64,000 nt of DNA from Callipepla californica brunnescens (GCA_023055505.1 JALIRH010000006.1:24215105-24279104), one strand, 5' to 3'; positions 9,151 through 23,715 are shown, counted from the stretch's first letter. A program made the numbers and translations. The notes: generated from the letters alone by a model not told the origin.

Positions 9151-9157
9151 TATAAAA
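9151..9157 (+). promoter_or_regulatory. TATAAAA element facing away from ETV1
   Basis: A perfect TATAAAA on the plus strand at the outer edge of the CpG island. It could direct a divergent plus-strand transcript starting near 9180. The reverse strand of the same block reads TTTTATAAT and could serve a distal ETV1 start instead. No transcript evidence is available. Confidence 0.3.
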
Positions 9158-9462
9158 CGCCAAAGTTTAGCCTCCCTGGCTTCAGAAATGCAAGGAAACA
9201 ACATCCCCGCGCGCACACACACACGCAGACCCATCCTTTTTCTGGCGGCACAGCAAGTCCCACCAAACTTCACAGGAACCAGAGGCTTTGGCCACTGCTG
9301 AGGCTTCGTGCTGCTCTGCCGCGATCTGGTGGTATCCCAGTTTGCTTTGTTTTGTGATGTTGTTATTATTGTTTTAGCTGAATCATAGAAAGCAGTTGTT
9401 ACTTCTACTTAGGATGAAAATTTCTAGCTTTTGTGTCAGCAGCCAGGCATCAGACTCAGGGG

Positions 9463-10065
9463 ATGCTTTTTCAATGCAAGCTCAGGATTTCTGACCAACT
9501 CTCCAAGCCAATCTACTTTCTTTCCCTGCAGAGAGTTGATGATGGAAGGCCCAAAAACTCTGAACTTTTGACATGCAGCAGAACGGGCAGTTTGGTTTCA
9601 TGCGGCATCCATCCTCGTGCAGGCTTTGGGCACACAACAGCAGGTAGTGCAGCAGACAGGTGGCATACTTGGGTATTGATGACATGCTGCGGGAGACAGC
9701 TTCAGATTCTTGTGAACTGTTGCAGTTCCACAACCAACAGGCAGAACCACAAGGGACCAACTCCAACTTTGCCTTCAGCCCTTCATGGGAGTTTTCATTC
9801 CAGCTACACCAATGAAAGAAACCACTTTTGGGTAAACTGTCTGCAGGGTGTTAACAATATTCAGGTTGCTTCTAGAATACTTAATATTGAAAATCGCAGT
9901 TATTTTGCTATTTTGGAGTATATTTCTCCCACAGTTTTTTTCTCCCTCCATTCCGGTTTTGATGTTCACACTTGTGCACTACTTGTCTTGTCCGTAGGGC
10001 AGTCTCGTTTTCCCACCACACCGTCCTTCCCATGCTGTCATTCCAGGGTAAACGCCCACCACTAG
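9463..10065 (+). other. Unassigned 200-codon open frame downstream of the CpG island
   Basis: From the ATG at 9463 the frame stays open for 200 codons. That is long for non-coding DNA of this composition, but the frame has no domain, signal peptide or family motif I recognise. It lies 300 bp beyond the plus-strand TATAAAA, so it could be part of a divergent non-coding transcript. Shorter opposite-strand frames overlap it. Composition is more GC-rich than the DNA further right. I regard it as a probable chance frame, or the remnant of an unrecognised repeat or retrocopy, rather than a gene. Confidence 0.25.
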
Positions 10066-13000
10066 CTGCTAGCTTCTTTGCTCTTGCTGTTTCCATTTCC
10101 CACAACACCTGGAATTACAGGAGGGTACTTGATTAGATCTTAAATGTTGTCTATCCCAATGATAATTGTAATGTGTTCTTGGATAAATCTCAGGGCCACT
10201 ACTTCTGTACACCACTTCTGCGATGTAATAGGGAAATAAAACTCTACAGCTATACGTGCAGTTTCCTGGTTAACGATACCATCATTTTCTTATTTAGATC
10301 CATACCAGACATGAGCAACTGGGTGGGACATGATGGGCTTGGAAGGTTCCAGCCCCAGGAGTGCAGGGCTTAACCCGTAGACCCACGAGGTCAGTTCTTC
10401 TGCAGAGCTGATGAAGCTCTCCAGCTGTCCATCCCATCTGGCTGGGTGCACCTGAGCCACTCATCAACCAGTCCCCAGAGCATGGGACTCTCTGTTCTAA
10501 ACCAAAACTGGTAATGGATGGCTTTTTCTGTAAACAGTGCACTAAAGTTTGTTGGTGTGTAACCTTCTATGAACTTGGAACACCTTGATCCCATCCTGTT
10601 CTTTCCTACACTGCAGCCTGCAGCTCCCTGGTGGTTAAAGAGCTGGAGAAAGCTAGCACCTTGCAATGTCTGGGCTCAACATGCCAGGTTGGGTTGTGAC
10701 TCCAGGATAAGCCCAGGTGTCCTGACTGGAGCCACCCTGCGTGTGTGCAGCTGCTCCTTATAATGAGTGTCTCTCCCCTTCCTCCTCCTCATCTCTGTCC
10801 CTCACACATACTCGGGAGGAAAAGAAGAATGAAGCTATTTTGAAGACCTCTTAGTCCTTCTCTCTGTTTATCCACTGTGCTGTGCTACATAGGAAATCAT
10901 CATTAATTACTAAGAAGTAAAAAAAACAAAACAAAACCCTAACACATATCCCATCAATCCACTCCAATTTCTTTATGCCTGGTCATACCTGCATTATATG
11001 TGAACTAAACTAGTGCAGCCACAGTAATTATTCTGCAGTTTTGAATTCTCACAACCTTGCTTCATTTTTGTAATTAAGTTTTAACGTTTAAGTTCAAAGA
11101 AGTTAAAATAAAAATTTTAAAGTCTGAACAGATTTGGCCAAGTTGAATATATTCTAGAAAGATGTGCTGTACTTATTTTGCTAATAATTGTTCAAAATAA
11201 TTCAGCTTTTCTAGTGGCAGCACTTTGAAAGCAAGATACTTGCTTTCTTTTAGAAACAGACTCTATTACAGTGTAAGTCCTCACTATATACTGAAAAATA
11301 CATGTTATTTCCATATCATAATGACAAGATATACTTCACACAGTTATCTAAAAGAGGACAATGAAATATATATTTCTTGCTCCATTTCACAGACACTGGA
11401 GTTACAAATCGTTGCTGGAACTTAAAAAAAATAAAAATAAAAAATCAAAGTAAATCCAGACAGGCAGAATGAAGAGAAGATCTGATGAACACCAGTTTCT
11501 CCTGGAAAACATGAGAATTTAACCACATTTTCAACAATCCTAATCCCATATGATAAAAACTAAATTCAGTTTACAAACAAACGAACAAAGAATTTGAGCT
11601 GACCTGATAACAGGACAACATGACAGAGAATTACACTAAAAAATACATTCTGCTGAAAAAAATAACCCTTTTGGACATCTTCATAAGATCCCTCAAACAA
11701 AAAAAAAAGAAAACATAGTCACAACTGAAATATAATAACCAAGTACATTTTTAAACAATACTAAGTTAAAAAAAGATCTTACTTGTTTTTCTGAAATTCT
11801 TATCTGAACCATTCCTTCTAGGCATTTCAGCAGTAAATGTGATGTACTTCTGAACCTGTTGTACAAAAAAACAAGGAATCCCATCAATCTTACCAACTAT
11901 TGAGCAGCAATATTTAAAGCATAGTCTATAGCAGACTCAATAAAATAACAACTAAGTATGTGACTGACTACAGCAAAACCATGAAATCCTAATGAGATTT
12001 CTCTCAAGCAAATTAACCCTTGACCACATTTTAACCTACTGCTGCTCCCAGCACATTAAGAGTGGTTGTTTTATCGTAATGCTATTGGCCCACATATAAT
12101 ACATAACAACAAAATTAAAAAATAAACAATGAAAAAGATAAATTGACATGGCAGCTTGGATTTTTATAAGGCCTTTGGTTCAGATGAAGCATCCAGGACT
12201 GAGACTTAAATTAGAAAAAAAAAAAAGAAAGTGCTGGTAGGAAGGAAACACACAATGATTATATCTGTATGGTAAACCATTAGATGTGGGACTAACTGCT
12301 TGCAAACAAGCGTCTTCAAAGAAAGAAGGAAAGAAAACAAAGAAGTAATCACATTTAAATGGTATTTAACATATGAATTAATAACACATTGCATACATCA
12401 CTTTAGTTTAGAGTCAGCAGTGCTCAAACCTACAAGCCTCCATAGGTAACTGCATATAAATGCCCATTTACTTGATAATGCAATGTAAGGTAATTTTCAG
12501 GTAAACATTTATGTACTAGAAACTTATGCTATCAGGGAAACAAAAATTATGATACTCCATGTGCTGTGCAAGAAACAAAAAGCCGAAATAATTTCCTTAT
12601 TACAGGTGAAAAAGTGAACTCAGTTTAATAAACTTTCACCCTCCATCTTAGCTACGACATAAAGTTGACTACAGAAGCTTTAGAAAGGAGAAAGACTGGC
12701 AATTCTTGCAGGCAGAGCACTGTCCCAAGGCAATGAGGATCTCAGTAAGCTGTCTGGTTCCAGCTCTGCTGGCAGACTGATAGGCAATCCCTGCACAGGC
12801 TGCCTCTGCCACTGCACCTCTTTTTTGTTCCCATGAAGAGGGACAATTATTCTTTCTTCATTTGAGATTTATCTTTGAAAATAATAGGAAGCCTATTAAT
12901 AGAAAGTGTATCCTGGACACAACTAGCACCTTGAATTGTCATTATTTAGCTCTTTCTAAATCAGTAGAGGACAAAAGTCATGCTACACATGCCTAGTAAC

Positions 13001-16000
13001 TTCAATAACGCTACACAACAAAAGTGGGTCAGTTGGACTCGGAATTGATGCTCAGCTAAGAGCACTCAGCTCTGCATCCTGTCGTAGCCAAAGCAGTAAG
13101 CAATCCCCTGCCACAGAATACCAGAGAACAAGTGAAATGACAGTTTGATTGGCCTGTATAAATTGTTACTATCTAGTCTTAGTGATACTCATTTCCTGAC
13201 CAATTGAGGAAATCAAAAAGAAAAAGTTACCAGCCTCAAATTTAACATAGCAATACACGAGCCGAACTAATGAAGCAAAAACACATACATGTAAATTGTA
13301 ATAGGTTTCTTGCAAGGTCAGTGAAGTTCCTAGCTTGCTGCCCTAGCTTTACACTCACAAAATGGCCAGCCACAGTTAAGTGATAATAAAGTAGTCTAGA
13401 AGTCATTTGGATATCAGGCAAGTCAAAGAATTTGTGCACAAACCCTAATCTCACAGATGGCTTTAATCTGCTTATCCTCCCTCATTAATACTCAGAGAGA
13501 ATCATGCAAACACTTCAGAATCCTTCGCATATTTTTATGTGAGAGTTTTGCCCCATTACAGTTCATGGGGGAAATAGAAAACCTCAAATCTCTTTAGGCA
13601 GTTATAGTCTATGACAAACATGGAAGAAAGATAAGGAAAAGCTTACGATCTGTGTTTGCTAAATTTGATGGAAAATCTGTTATTTAGAAGTTGTTTGGTG
13701 TACATTAAGTGACTTTGGTCATGATTTCATCCTTCCTGACAGCCTGAAATCCTGAAGACACAACAACAATATAAAGCAAACTTTCAGAATTATAGTCTCA
13801 CTGAAGATCGCTATTGGACATTCTCAGGGCTTGAGCACAGCCTTGAGCAAGAGACCTGCAGAAAAAAGTAATGCCCCCAACAAATCCAGACAGCAATTTT
13901 CACAGATTTGCTATGCACTCTCTTTTTTTTGGTAGCTGCATCTCTCCGTAAACATTCATTCATAAGGTTTGTCAGTTACAGCAATGATTGAAACTACTAC
14001 AACCAGCAGGCAATGACTGTGTTGATACTACATCATATTATTGATATGGTTGCACCTGCACTATTAATATACCAACTGTCTGTGACTCTCTCCTTTGTGC
14101 ATTCTAGTCTCCCCATCTGGAGGACTACACCTGTGAAATTACAAACACCTACAACCAGTAAAATGTAACCTTCTGGCTTTGCGTGCCTTAAACCTGGTTG
14201 TCTGACTACAGCATCTGAATTTTCCAAGAGAAACATTGCTAGTGAAAAGAAAGTAGAAAATCTAAGTCCAGTTCCAAGCACATAAGAATAGCAAGACACT
14301 GAAAAGCAGATAAGGGTTAATAAGAGAAAGAAAAATGTAAGATTTGGAAAGTATGGTATATTTATGTTTTCTAAGTAGAAAATAAGTCCTGTCTTAACAG
14401 CAGAAACAAACCATACAGACTGGAGAAACCACAACATTAGGTGAAGAGCATATTTATAATATATACCGATTCAGAGACAAACTGACCCAATATCCTGTTA
14501 AACTGGAAAGCTGTTTTACTGGCAAGAAGGTGAGAGGTGGGTATTGCCATTTTGTGTTCAGGTGGTGAATCAGGATCTGTGCATCTACTTACAGTAGGAT
14601 GTATGTATTTGTTATAGAGTAGTTTTATAGTAGTATAGTATTTATATTGTTTTGTTAACTTCTGTGAGGATAATCAGATCATAAGCATTAATTTCTCAGT
14701 TTTGTTGTATTTAATGCATTCAGTAATTTGCAGTTACTGAGAATGCCAGTCTTACAGCAGAGCTCCATTGTGCCTGTGAACATGCTAAATAAAGGTGCCT
14801 TTCTCTGTTCTTTCATCAGGGAAATGAAAACATGCATCCCTTGTTCCCTCCAGACTGGTACTCTTAAGAGACAGAGATAATAAAATAGATAGTAGCAACA
14901 TATAGTTTCTGCCAGTGCCAGACAGAAGCATTTTTATCACAGGTTTAAGGAAGCATTTGGAAGAAAATGAAGTAAGAGGTTCCCGAGCTTTCTATGAGAA
15001 CTTTTCCCATACAAAGCAGAAAGTAGAAAATGCATAGCACTGTGAGCTTTCATTGCTTGAATGTCTATTACAGCTATTAGATGGTTATCTAGCAGAGAAT
15101 ATCTCAGTGAGGGTAAACTGCATTGTCAAGAGCCAAAGATAAAGAGTCCATATGAAAGATAGTTGAGAAGAGCATGTGCACCAGGGACAAGAAGAGGATG
15201 GCAGCACATGCAAGAAGCATGTCTTTGATAGCACCTGCAAATTCTATGCAGGCAGAGATACCAAAAGAAAAAATGACATTCAGAGGTATAAAAGCTGCCA
15301 GCAGGCAGCAACAAGGAAAGAATCATTTTCTTGCAAGCAATCTTTATACTGAGGCATAAACAACAGTTTTAGCCATGTGATTAGTATTCTTCATAAGGAA
15401 AAAATTCCAGGTGTGAAGGAATTCCCAAAAAATGGACCTGGAAATGGAGACCTCTAAATAGGAGTAGGATGTAGAGACATGCTATGAGTTGTGCAGGACT
15501 TCATAGAAATAATAAATGTCACAGAGGATATACCAACACAGTAACACTTAAATCCTCAGAATTATAAAACATAGCAGGCACAGAACATTTAGAAGCAGGA
15601 AGTGATCTTTTTATTCCCTGAATTTAAATTGGTTAAAACCTTTCATTTGCACCTCCCAAAATCCGTTAGCAAGACAGGAAAGCATAATTACCCCTGTTTT
15701 TCTAAAGAGGAAAATGAGGCTCTTGCGAGTATACCAAGGATCAATAAGAGGGACAGATGTTGCATGCTGGGAGGATTTTGGTCATATTCAGGGACTTCAT
15801 TGCTTCTCTGACCTAGCTATATTGGGTCAGCAAACTCAGCTCTGATTTCAGAGGCTTCTTCCACATAGAGTGCACAAGGTTACCATTATTTGGAACTTTT
15901 CAATTCATTAGGCTTCAGTGTTTGAAAAAGAGGGGAGAAGGGAAGGACATGTAACTCTATCTTTGACTGTTAGGAATTTCATTTTTCTTTAACTATCCTA

Positions 16001-16932
16001 TTTTAATAAGGCATTTTTTTCTACAAATTACTGATTCATATTCTATCCCATTTTATCATGTTTTTTGTCTGATTCAAAGAGTAAAATATAATGAAAATTC
16101 TCCTTCATTCAAACAAACAAGCAGAAAAATTGGAAAGCAGGAGGTGAAATTGAATCTCTGTTATATGTGATGAGTACCAAACAGAACAAATATGGTCTAG
16201 CCCCACTTTCTACTGCTGGTTTTACAGCTGTGGGTAACTTCATTGTCGAGAAGTAAACAAGAAGAGATGATTGCAGTGTAAGAGAACCTGATCAGAAAAA
16301 GAGTGTTTTTCTCACTGAAATGTCTTGTTATGGGCTCACACAAAAGTGGTTTAGATTTTTTAGGTCTGCACAACCTTGGAAGAATTCATAAAATAATGGA
16401 AAGCCACAGCTGAAAGAAAGAAAAAAAATGGTTCTAGCTGAAAAGGTACATCTTCTGAGGACTGTCTGCTGCCTAATGAGCAAATAGTCTGTATGGTCCA
16501 TAAAGAGTTAGAAAGATTCCTGTATCATAGAGACATTTCATGATCTCATGTCTCTAAGACATTGCAGACTAGAGAAATTAATCTACTGTAAACATTAAAA
16601 GCCTTTTTTACATAAGGAATTCCTTATAAGCCATTCTACTTTGAGTTATTTCTGTGTGTTTATTAGTCTGACAATTCATTTTTATCATTAAAAAAAGTAC
16701 AAATCAGTGGTAGAGATTTTGAAGCCAAAGTCTGTGCAATCTTCTGTCTCTGAGGAAAAGGAAGAAGTAGATATTTCACTGATCTTATTTACTGTAGCTT
16801 TTTATTCTGACTCTGTAAATTCAGCATGATGTAGTATTAAATTGGTGGTACCTGTTCTGTGTGCATATTTGGAAACACCAACTACTGCTACTGAGGTTCA
16901 CAAGTAAGTGAAGGCTTTTTTTTATTATTATT

Positions 16933-16934
<2 letters not shown>
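10066..16934. other. Intergenic DNA
   Basis: No gene is recognised. The part up to about 10.8 kb is richer in G and C and contains overlapping short frames on both strands (around 10290-10760) that match nothing I know. Beyond that the DNA is AT-rich with short frames only. A segment near 12980-13090 vaguely resembles ancient amniote repeat remnants. Confidence 0.6.

Positions 16935-16962
<28 letters not shown>
16935..16962. repeat. (TG)14 microsatellite
   Basis: Fourteen uninterrupted TG units, directly preceded by a short TTA repeat (about 16921-16934). Confidence 0.95.
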
Positions 16963-16964
<2 letters not shown>

Positions 16965-19900
16965 GTGGTCTTTTCAGAGTGTCTGCAGAAAAAAAAATGT
17001 ATTATTGTGAAAAAAAATGCAGATACTCTTAAAATGTGAAGGATAGACACAAAAAAGGTTGCAAAAAGTTTTCACTACTTTTGGAAGTAAGTGTTAAAAT
17101 AAAATAATAATAATAATCAGTTCAACAAATGCCACTCTGCCTGACTAGAAATTTTCAGTTTGGCAGAAATTCAGAAATAGAATGGCAGAATAGAGACAGA
17201 AGTATTTGACATTTATTTGCTTGTTTCAAAATCACATCTTGGTTGAGAAAGGGAGAAAGAGAAGAAATAAACACCTCTAGGAAAAGCAGCAGTATAAAAA
17301 GAACACTTTATATTTGGTTGGACTATACAATTACATTACGTTAATCGTATCATGATCTGTTATATTTATTAAACTAAGATTTAAAATCAGTAATCATATT
17401 TGGCTTTTGTACATAATAGTCTTCACTTGCATTCATTTTTTCAGTTTTGGTTTGGGTTCATCCCTATTATAATTTCAATTTCATGTGCTAAGTTTAGCTC
17501 TCTTTCAATGTTAATTGCTATGTTTATTTTTCTTTTTAATTTTAGAGGCCTGTAGTACAGTTTGAACTGGAGATTAATTAAATTCCTGGTAAATCACATT
17601 CTAACAGGAAATCCTATTGTGAACAGGGCCAGGCTATATTTAAAGAAATATAAAATAATAGTAATAATAAATCTTCTCATTCAGTTAGAATCCAGTGCAA
17701 ATAAGAATAGAAGTTCAAGTTGGTTTAAGACTCCTCAGACTATGAATTTGCCTTGGGAAAACCATGAGAGTCTAGGACTTCTTATATCTAAGGCTAGAGT
17801 CTCTGAAATCTGGTACTTTATTCATAGTGTGCCAGTTACAAACTCTGTTGACTCCTTCTATTGTCATCACTATGCTTTCAATGATGGCCGAAGGAAGAAA
17901 GCTGGTTTCTACTCAGATCTTGCAAAACAAAACTGAAGCACATTTCCCTGAGACAATGTAATTTTTTTTTTCCACCAGCAGAGAAAATACAAAGGAAAAC
18001 ATACCTGAAATACAGGTTGCTTGCTTTCTCTTAACGTATAATTGTTTTATCAACTCTAATTACTATATTAAATTTGTAAAAGTAATTAATGGAAAAAGTG
18101 TACATTGATAGTTGGAGAACTACAAGCCAGAAAAAAAAAAAATCTTTCCAAAGACTTTCTTCTTAATTGATATAATGAATTAGTTGTCTCATTCCTTAGA
18201 CTAGATCCTATTCTTCACTAACAATGTTCTCACTATAGGATGTCAAAAATATTAGTTTTTTGAAGCTAAAAGACACAAGATGAAAATTATCCTTACCTCT
18301 TCCAGGGTATTTATGTCACAACATCATAAAAATACCATGTTTGGTACAAACTCCTTGGATAACATGGGTATAAACATGCAGTAATATGCACAAAGATACA
18401 CCTATATGGAAAGACAAGTAAAATTATTCAAAACTTAACAATTCCACTCTTAAAATAAAAATGGTGCACTTGACAGATAATATTCAGTTTGAAGAATGGT
18501 CCTGTACTGTGGTCAGAATTTTATGGAATGAGGCAGTTGTTCGAGCCATGCACAACGTGTTTCAACTCATACTACTAACATTATGTCAAAATTATGCACA
18601 GGAAACCAAAGGAGCTCAAAGAAGTTGCCAATAACTTATGATAAAATGGCAATATGTCCTAGGAAAAGCAAGGAGAAAGCTCTAAGACTTGAAGATAAAC
18701 ACTTGAAAAAATACAGAAAGTGAAATTAAAAAGTTTTTTTTGTTTTTTTTTTTAAAGGTGTCATTTCTTAAAGACGAAATATCGGATAAATAATTACTAT
18801 GAAAGCGGGGGAAAATGCCCCCCAATACTATATTTTCCCGCATTTATTCCCATAAGAACAGATTAATAGCTTTCTATTATTACATGTTACTGAAAGCTTC
18901 CCATTAGGAATTTCTAGAATAAATATATTCAAAATAAAGTTTTCCCAATTCATGTTGCATAGGACATGCAAAACAAAAGAGAGAAAAGAAGAAAGAAAAA
19001 CCTTAAAAGGGGGAGGGGAAGCAAATATTTGACAATTTGGAACATTTGAAACTGCTGAATAATTGAATGTTTAGGTCCTAGACAACATCTTTCCATAAAT
19101 CCTAGTGTTTGATATATACATAGATACATAGTTTATTCCCTCAAAGATCTCAGTCAGGACCCTTATACTCCATGAGATTTATTTATCTCTTTAGATTTTG
19201 TAAAATAAATTTTCCATTTCTTAAGGTCTCCTTATAAAAAAAAAATAAAAAATTGAGCTTTTTTTTCCCCCCCTATAGTCCCAAACAACTGCAGAATATG
19301 TACAGTTCTGCAAAATTCTAATAAAAGAAATCATGATTAATTAGGTCATCCAAATTTCATATTTATCACTGTTGACTTTTATTGTTATCAAAACCTCTCT
19401 TTATACCTTAATTGAAAGCATGATGAATCCATGCTTTTTCAAAATTTTACTGCTAGAGATTGCTTCTAGTGATTTTAATTCTCCAAAAGCTGTTTGATAC
19501 TTCAGAACTAGCTTCTACATAAACTGGCTTCGGCTTTTCAGTAATCTTTGTGTGCCACTTCACTGTGACAACATAGTAAGTCAAGACTATTAGGGATGAT
19601 TTATCATAACTTCCAAATAGTTTTCATTTATTTTGTGGCTCTTTTAACCAAGAGGTCCTTTACTGAATATGAGGCAGTGGGGTAAATGTATTTTACAGGG
19701 CTGTACAACCGATGAAATTCTGCAAGCTCACTCAAATCCCTGATCAGTGGATAAATTCAAATTCCGAAAGCACAAGCAGTTCCATGCTAAAAACAGAGGC
19801 TTCAAATACTCCTGGCATTTACTTCAAAACAACAGGAAAAACGCATCTGCCTGTAAGAAACTGAGAGCTTTAGGAAAACACTGGAATGGCAACTCCAAGT

Positions 19901-20661
19901 GCATTTAAAGAATAGCATGCTTATATTAGCTTTAATATAGCAGAGAAATCTGTGCTGCCAGTAGTGTCTGACAAATATCCCTCAGCTTCTAGAGGCAAAA
20001 GTGTTGAGAGTTGAGCTTTTATGAGCGTTTAGGCTCAGGCTTCTGAGCAAAGACTGTCAACAAGGAAAGCATTCTTGCCAACTGTAGTGGTGGTTTTGCA
20101 AGACCACTAAACACAATTTATTTTTTCTGTCTGAATATAGCATTTTTTATATTTGTCATGCTTTCCATATGGATATCATCTGCTGTTCTGAATGTTTAAG
20201 GGTGGAATATAAGTATACAGAGACATGTTCAAAAGCCCTCTTATCTGTACAAACATCTCCAGAATAAGCAATTACAAAAATGCTACATAAAACTTAAGAA
20301 CAAAACACCAAACATAACTCACCTCAGCATGAATACAAAACTATATTGATCCTGTTTATCACTGTTAAGATAAATTAGTAAATACAAGAATGACAACTAT
20401 AAAAAAAAAAGTGGCTTGCTTACTTAGAGTGATGACGACAGTGTCATATGTTGTTTATTAATAGAAGGTCTCTTTTTTAAACAGTAGTATAGAAACTGTT
20501 CTCTAGAGAGAAAGAGCTATCAAAAATGTTAAATATAAAATCAGCCATATGTAGCAACCCTGAGAAGAGATTTGGAAAACCATAATAACCAATTGACCTC
20601 AGACAGAGAGATGATAGATAACTCTTGGCATCATCCGAAATGATTCCCTCAGAGAAGGAGG

Positions 20662-20692
<31 letters not shown>

Positions 20693-22985
20693 AGAAGGTC
20701 GTTGTTTTAACTGGTCTTACTTTAATGAAATGTGAGGCATTTCACAATCTTAAATCAAGATTTTCCTTCTCAGTATGAATTTGATAGAACAGTATTTATT
20801 TTCATTTTAATTGCCAATATTAGTCTGATTTTTTAGCCTAACTCATTAATTTTGTTGTTCTTAAAATTTCCATAGGTGTGACAGTTATGCACTCCTTAGT
20901 AATGCCCAGCATAGCTAACTCTAGCAGGCTCTGGACATCTTGAGGCAGGACTAGAAAGGCACATACATATTCTAGGCAATTATTTTGTCTCGTACTGAAA
21001 AACACAGGCAAATCTTTAAATTTTCTGTAGCTGTTATATTGAATAAAACTATGAAGAGCAATAAAGTTTTCCCAAAAGGAATGAGTGGGAGAGTATTACC
21101 TAGAGAGTCCATTTACAGAAACTGTGTATTTCTTTCTCCTGTCTCCGTGGAAAAGAAAGCATACTCAGTGAAAGAATAACGTCACTAAAACAGCATTATA
21201 CAATCTGACAGAACGGACATGGACAAAACAAAAGGTACTTAATTTCTGGTCAGAGGTTTTGCTCAAAACTTTCTTATACACTTCAGAATTTCAGGGTAAG
21301 ATTTGGAAAGATTTTGATGGAGATTGCAGGCAAAATTTATTCTCATGTTTCATTTTTATATTAGATCTCAGCTCTTACACACACCACACACTACTAACAA
21401 AGTGGTAGCAATCACGTCTGCTTGTCAGGGCATACTGTGTTAGTTATATGTTCCAGTTCACTTAATTTTCCTATTATTTATTTTCCTATTATGTGGAGTA
21501 GATTTTTAAAATGAAAAAAAAAATAACATAATTCAAGTATTGGTGAGATTATTTTATACAGTACACAATATTTTCCTTTTACTGTGTTTGACAGAACAAG
21601 TGGGGAGGAAAGGAAATAAAAAGTAACAAAATGCACTGTATATCTCTTGACCTTATTGAATCAAAGAATCACCCGGAACTCACCTATGTTTCCTTGAAAC
21701 ATCTCCCACACAAGGAATACAGCCTAGCATGCTGAAGGATCAAAGCTGAGACCTCGACAATGCAAGTGTCCTCATAGATTCACAGTTTAAGTGTTTCTGA
21801 GAAGATAGCTTAGCTCTTTGGTGTACCACAAGCATGCAGGCATTTTGTTAAAAAGTCCCAGCTGTATTGTAATCAGCAAACATTTAATTCATCCATTCTT
21901 TGCTATGAAACAGCAGTAAAGCAGAATAGATAATTTTAACAGGCATCCAGTGCATTCAGTTACAACTTTCACTTGAGCTAGTACTTCGTTTTTGTTGGTA
22001 ATAATCCAGTACGATGCACAGAATTTCAACAGGTCTTTTCAAGTCTTGAACCTCTAACACAGATTGGACATGAGCAACAGAGGGCATAAAAGGAGGAAGA
22101 CAGTAAGGATGTCACCAACATCCAAAAATACTATTCATAATTATGCATTTTCTGTTGCACGTCAAGAAATATTGCGTGCTTGGAGAATTAAAACCATAGG
22201 TTTAACAGAGACAGAAACATCGAAAGGAAGAGTTATATACTTGTAACTCCTGCTGTAATTAATAGAGATCATGCATTACTAACATATTCAGAAGCCTAAA
22301 GACAAATAAAAACCTACTTCTAAAAGTCAACAATTTCAGAAGGAAACATTATCATAAAATAGGTATCTTAAAGTGCATGCCAATATGTGCAAGGATAGTG
22401 AGAAACGTTTTAAGAAATAAAATGGAAAATAAACTTTGTTTTTCATGTCAAGACATATTGGTCTACAAGATTGATGCATTTGTGGAATTTGTGTTAGTGT
22501 TAATTATTGTTAAAGCATTTCACTCTTTTCTATTCTTTTGATTTGACTACACTTCAACTAGAGGAGTACTTCCTTGGGAGGCTTTTTGTGACATGCAACC
22601 ATAAATATCTGGCATCTTTTCTAAAGCACGAACTGTGGTGCATGTTTTAAACTATACAAGCATATAAACTGCATCTTGAGATTCTTAAAAGTGCTTAAAA
22701 ATCAATAATTGAGTGTTTTGTACGAGCATCATCAACTCTCTAGTGATGGCTTAAGAGGACTTTAAAAAAAGGTCATTGTGTAATACTTGAGAAAGTGTAA
22801 CTCCTCTCACCTTCAGCATTAAAACACCTCTTCATCTTAAAATATAATTGCATAATAATTGCGTATGAAGCAAATAGTTTACTTCCACATAAAGATATTG
22901 CGTACCAAAATAGCATTTCTCATAGAATGAGTAAAATTTCATTGTAGCTGTTTGATAAATATACATATCACAAACTCAAGGAAAA
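16963..22985. other. Intergenic DNA
   Basis: AT-rich, with short frames only. The longest is 124 codons on the plus strand near 17562-17936 and has no recognisable domain. The stretch contains an A27 tract at 20662-20688. No transposon body is recognised. Confidence 0.6.
20662..20688. repeat. Poly-A tract (A27)
   Basis: A run of 27 A with no recognisable retroelement directly upstream. Confidence 0.9.
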
Positions 22986-22989
22986 TTTT

Positions 22990-23715
22990 AGAAACATGAA
23001 ACAGTTTGGGTCAGAAGGGTCCTTAAAGATTATTGAGTTCCACCTCCCCTGCAGTAGGAAAACTTCATCCACAGGGAAACTTTCCACTAGATCTGATCAC
23101 GCAAAACTCCATCCAACCTGACTTCGAACACTTCAGTGGATGAGGAATCCAAAACTTCTTTGGGCAACTTCTACCTGTGCTTCACCACCCTCATGATAAA
23201 TAATTTCTTATACTTAAATGCATTATCTTTTAAAACTGTTATGCTTGTCTTATCACTACACACCCAAGTAGAGTCCTTTCCCATCTTGCCTCTTTAAGGC
23301 CTTCTTTAAGTACTGGAAGGTTGCAGCTCAGCTTTTCCTTCTAGGAGTAGTGTTCTGGCCCTCTGATTATCTTTGTGGCCCTCCTCTAAACCCACTCCAA
23401 CAGATCCATGTCTTTCTTGCACTAAGGGTCTCAGAGCTGAATGCAGCACTGCAGGCAGAGCCTTGCAAGGGGGGAGCGAAGGGGAGAATCACACCCCTTG
23501 TCCTGCTAGCTACACTTCTTTCAATGCAGCCCACTGTGCACACTACTGGGTCATGACAAGCTTTTTACCCACTAGTACTCCCAAATCCTTCTCTTCAGTA
23601 CTGCTTTCAGTCCATTCATCAGCCAGTCAGTACTGATGCTTGGGAATGCCCTAATACAGATGCAGGACCGTATCGTTGGCCTTACTGAACTTCATACATT
23701 TTTCATTTCAACATA
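22990..23715 (-). mobile_element. CR1 LINE fragment (3' part, minus strand)
   Basis: The plus strand shows the reverse complement of the avian CR1 3' region. It begins with the gggtcagaagggtcc-like block, continues through acttcgaacacttc, and goes on into text equivalent to the CR1 reverse transcriptase C-terminus (around 23380-23700). It is heavily mutated with no intact frame and is a 5'-truncated copy, as is usual for CR1. Two plus-strand frames of 68 and 87 codons at 23350-23636 are antisense shadows of this element. Confidence 0.85.

Noticed and set aside
8412..9163. Long open frames on both strands in the CpG island (up to 201 codons)
   Set aside because: They consist of P/R/G/A-rich text plus poly-K or poly-F from the A37/T37 tract and H-T or C-V repeats from the CA run. 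No domain is present. They are composition artefacts of the promoter.
17562..17936. 124-codon plus-strand frame in AT-rich intergenic DNA
   Set aside because: No recognisable motif, no promoter or splice context, and composition like its surroundings.
23350..23636. Two plus-strand frames of 68 and 87 codons
   Set aside because: They are antisense to a CR1 fragment.
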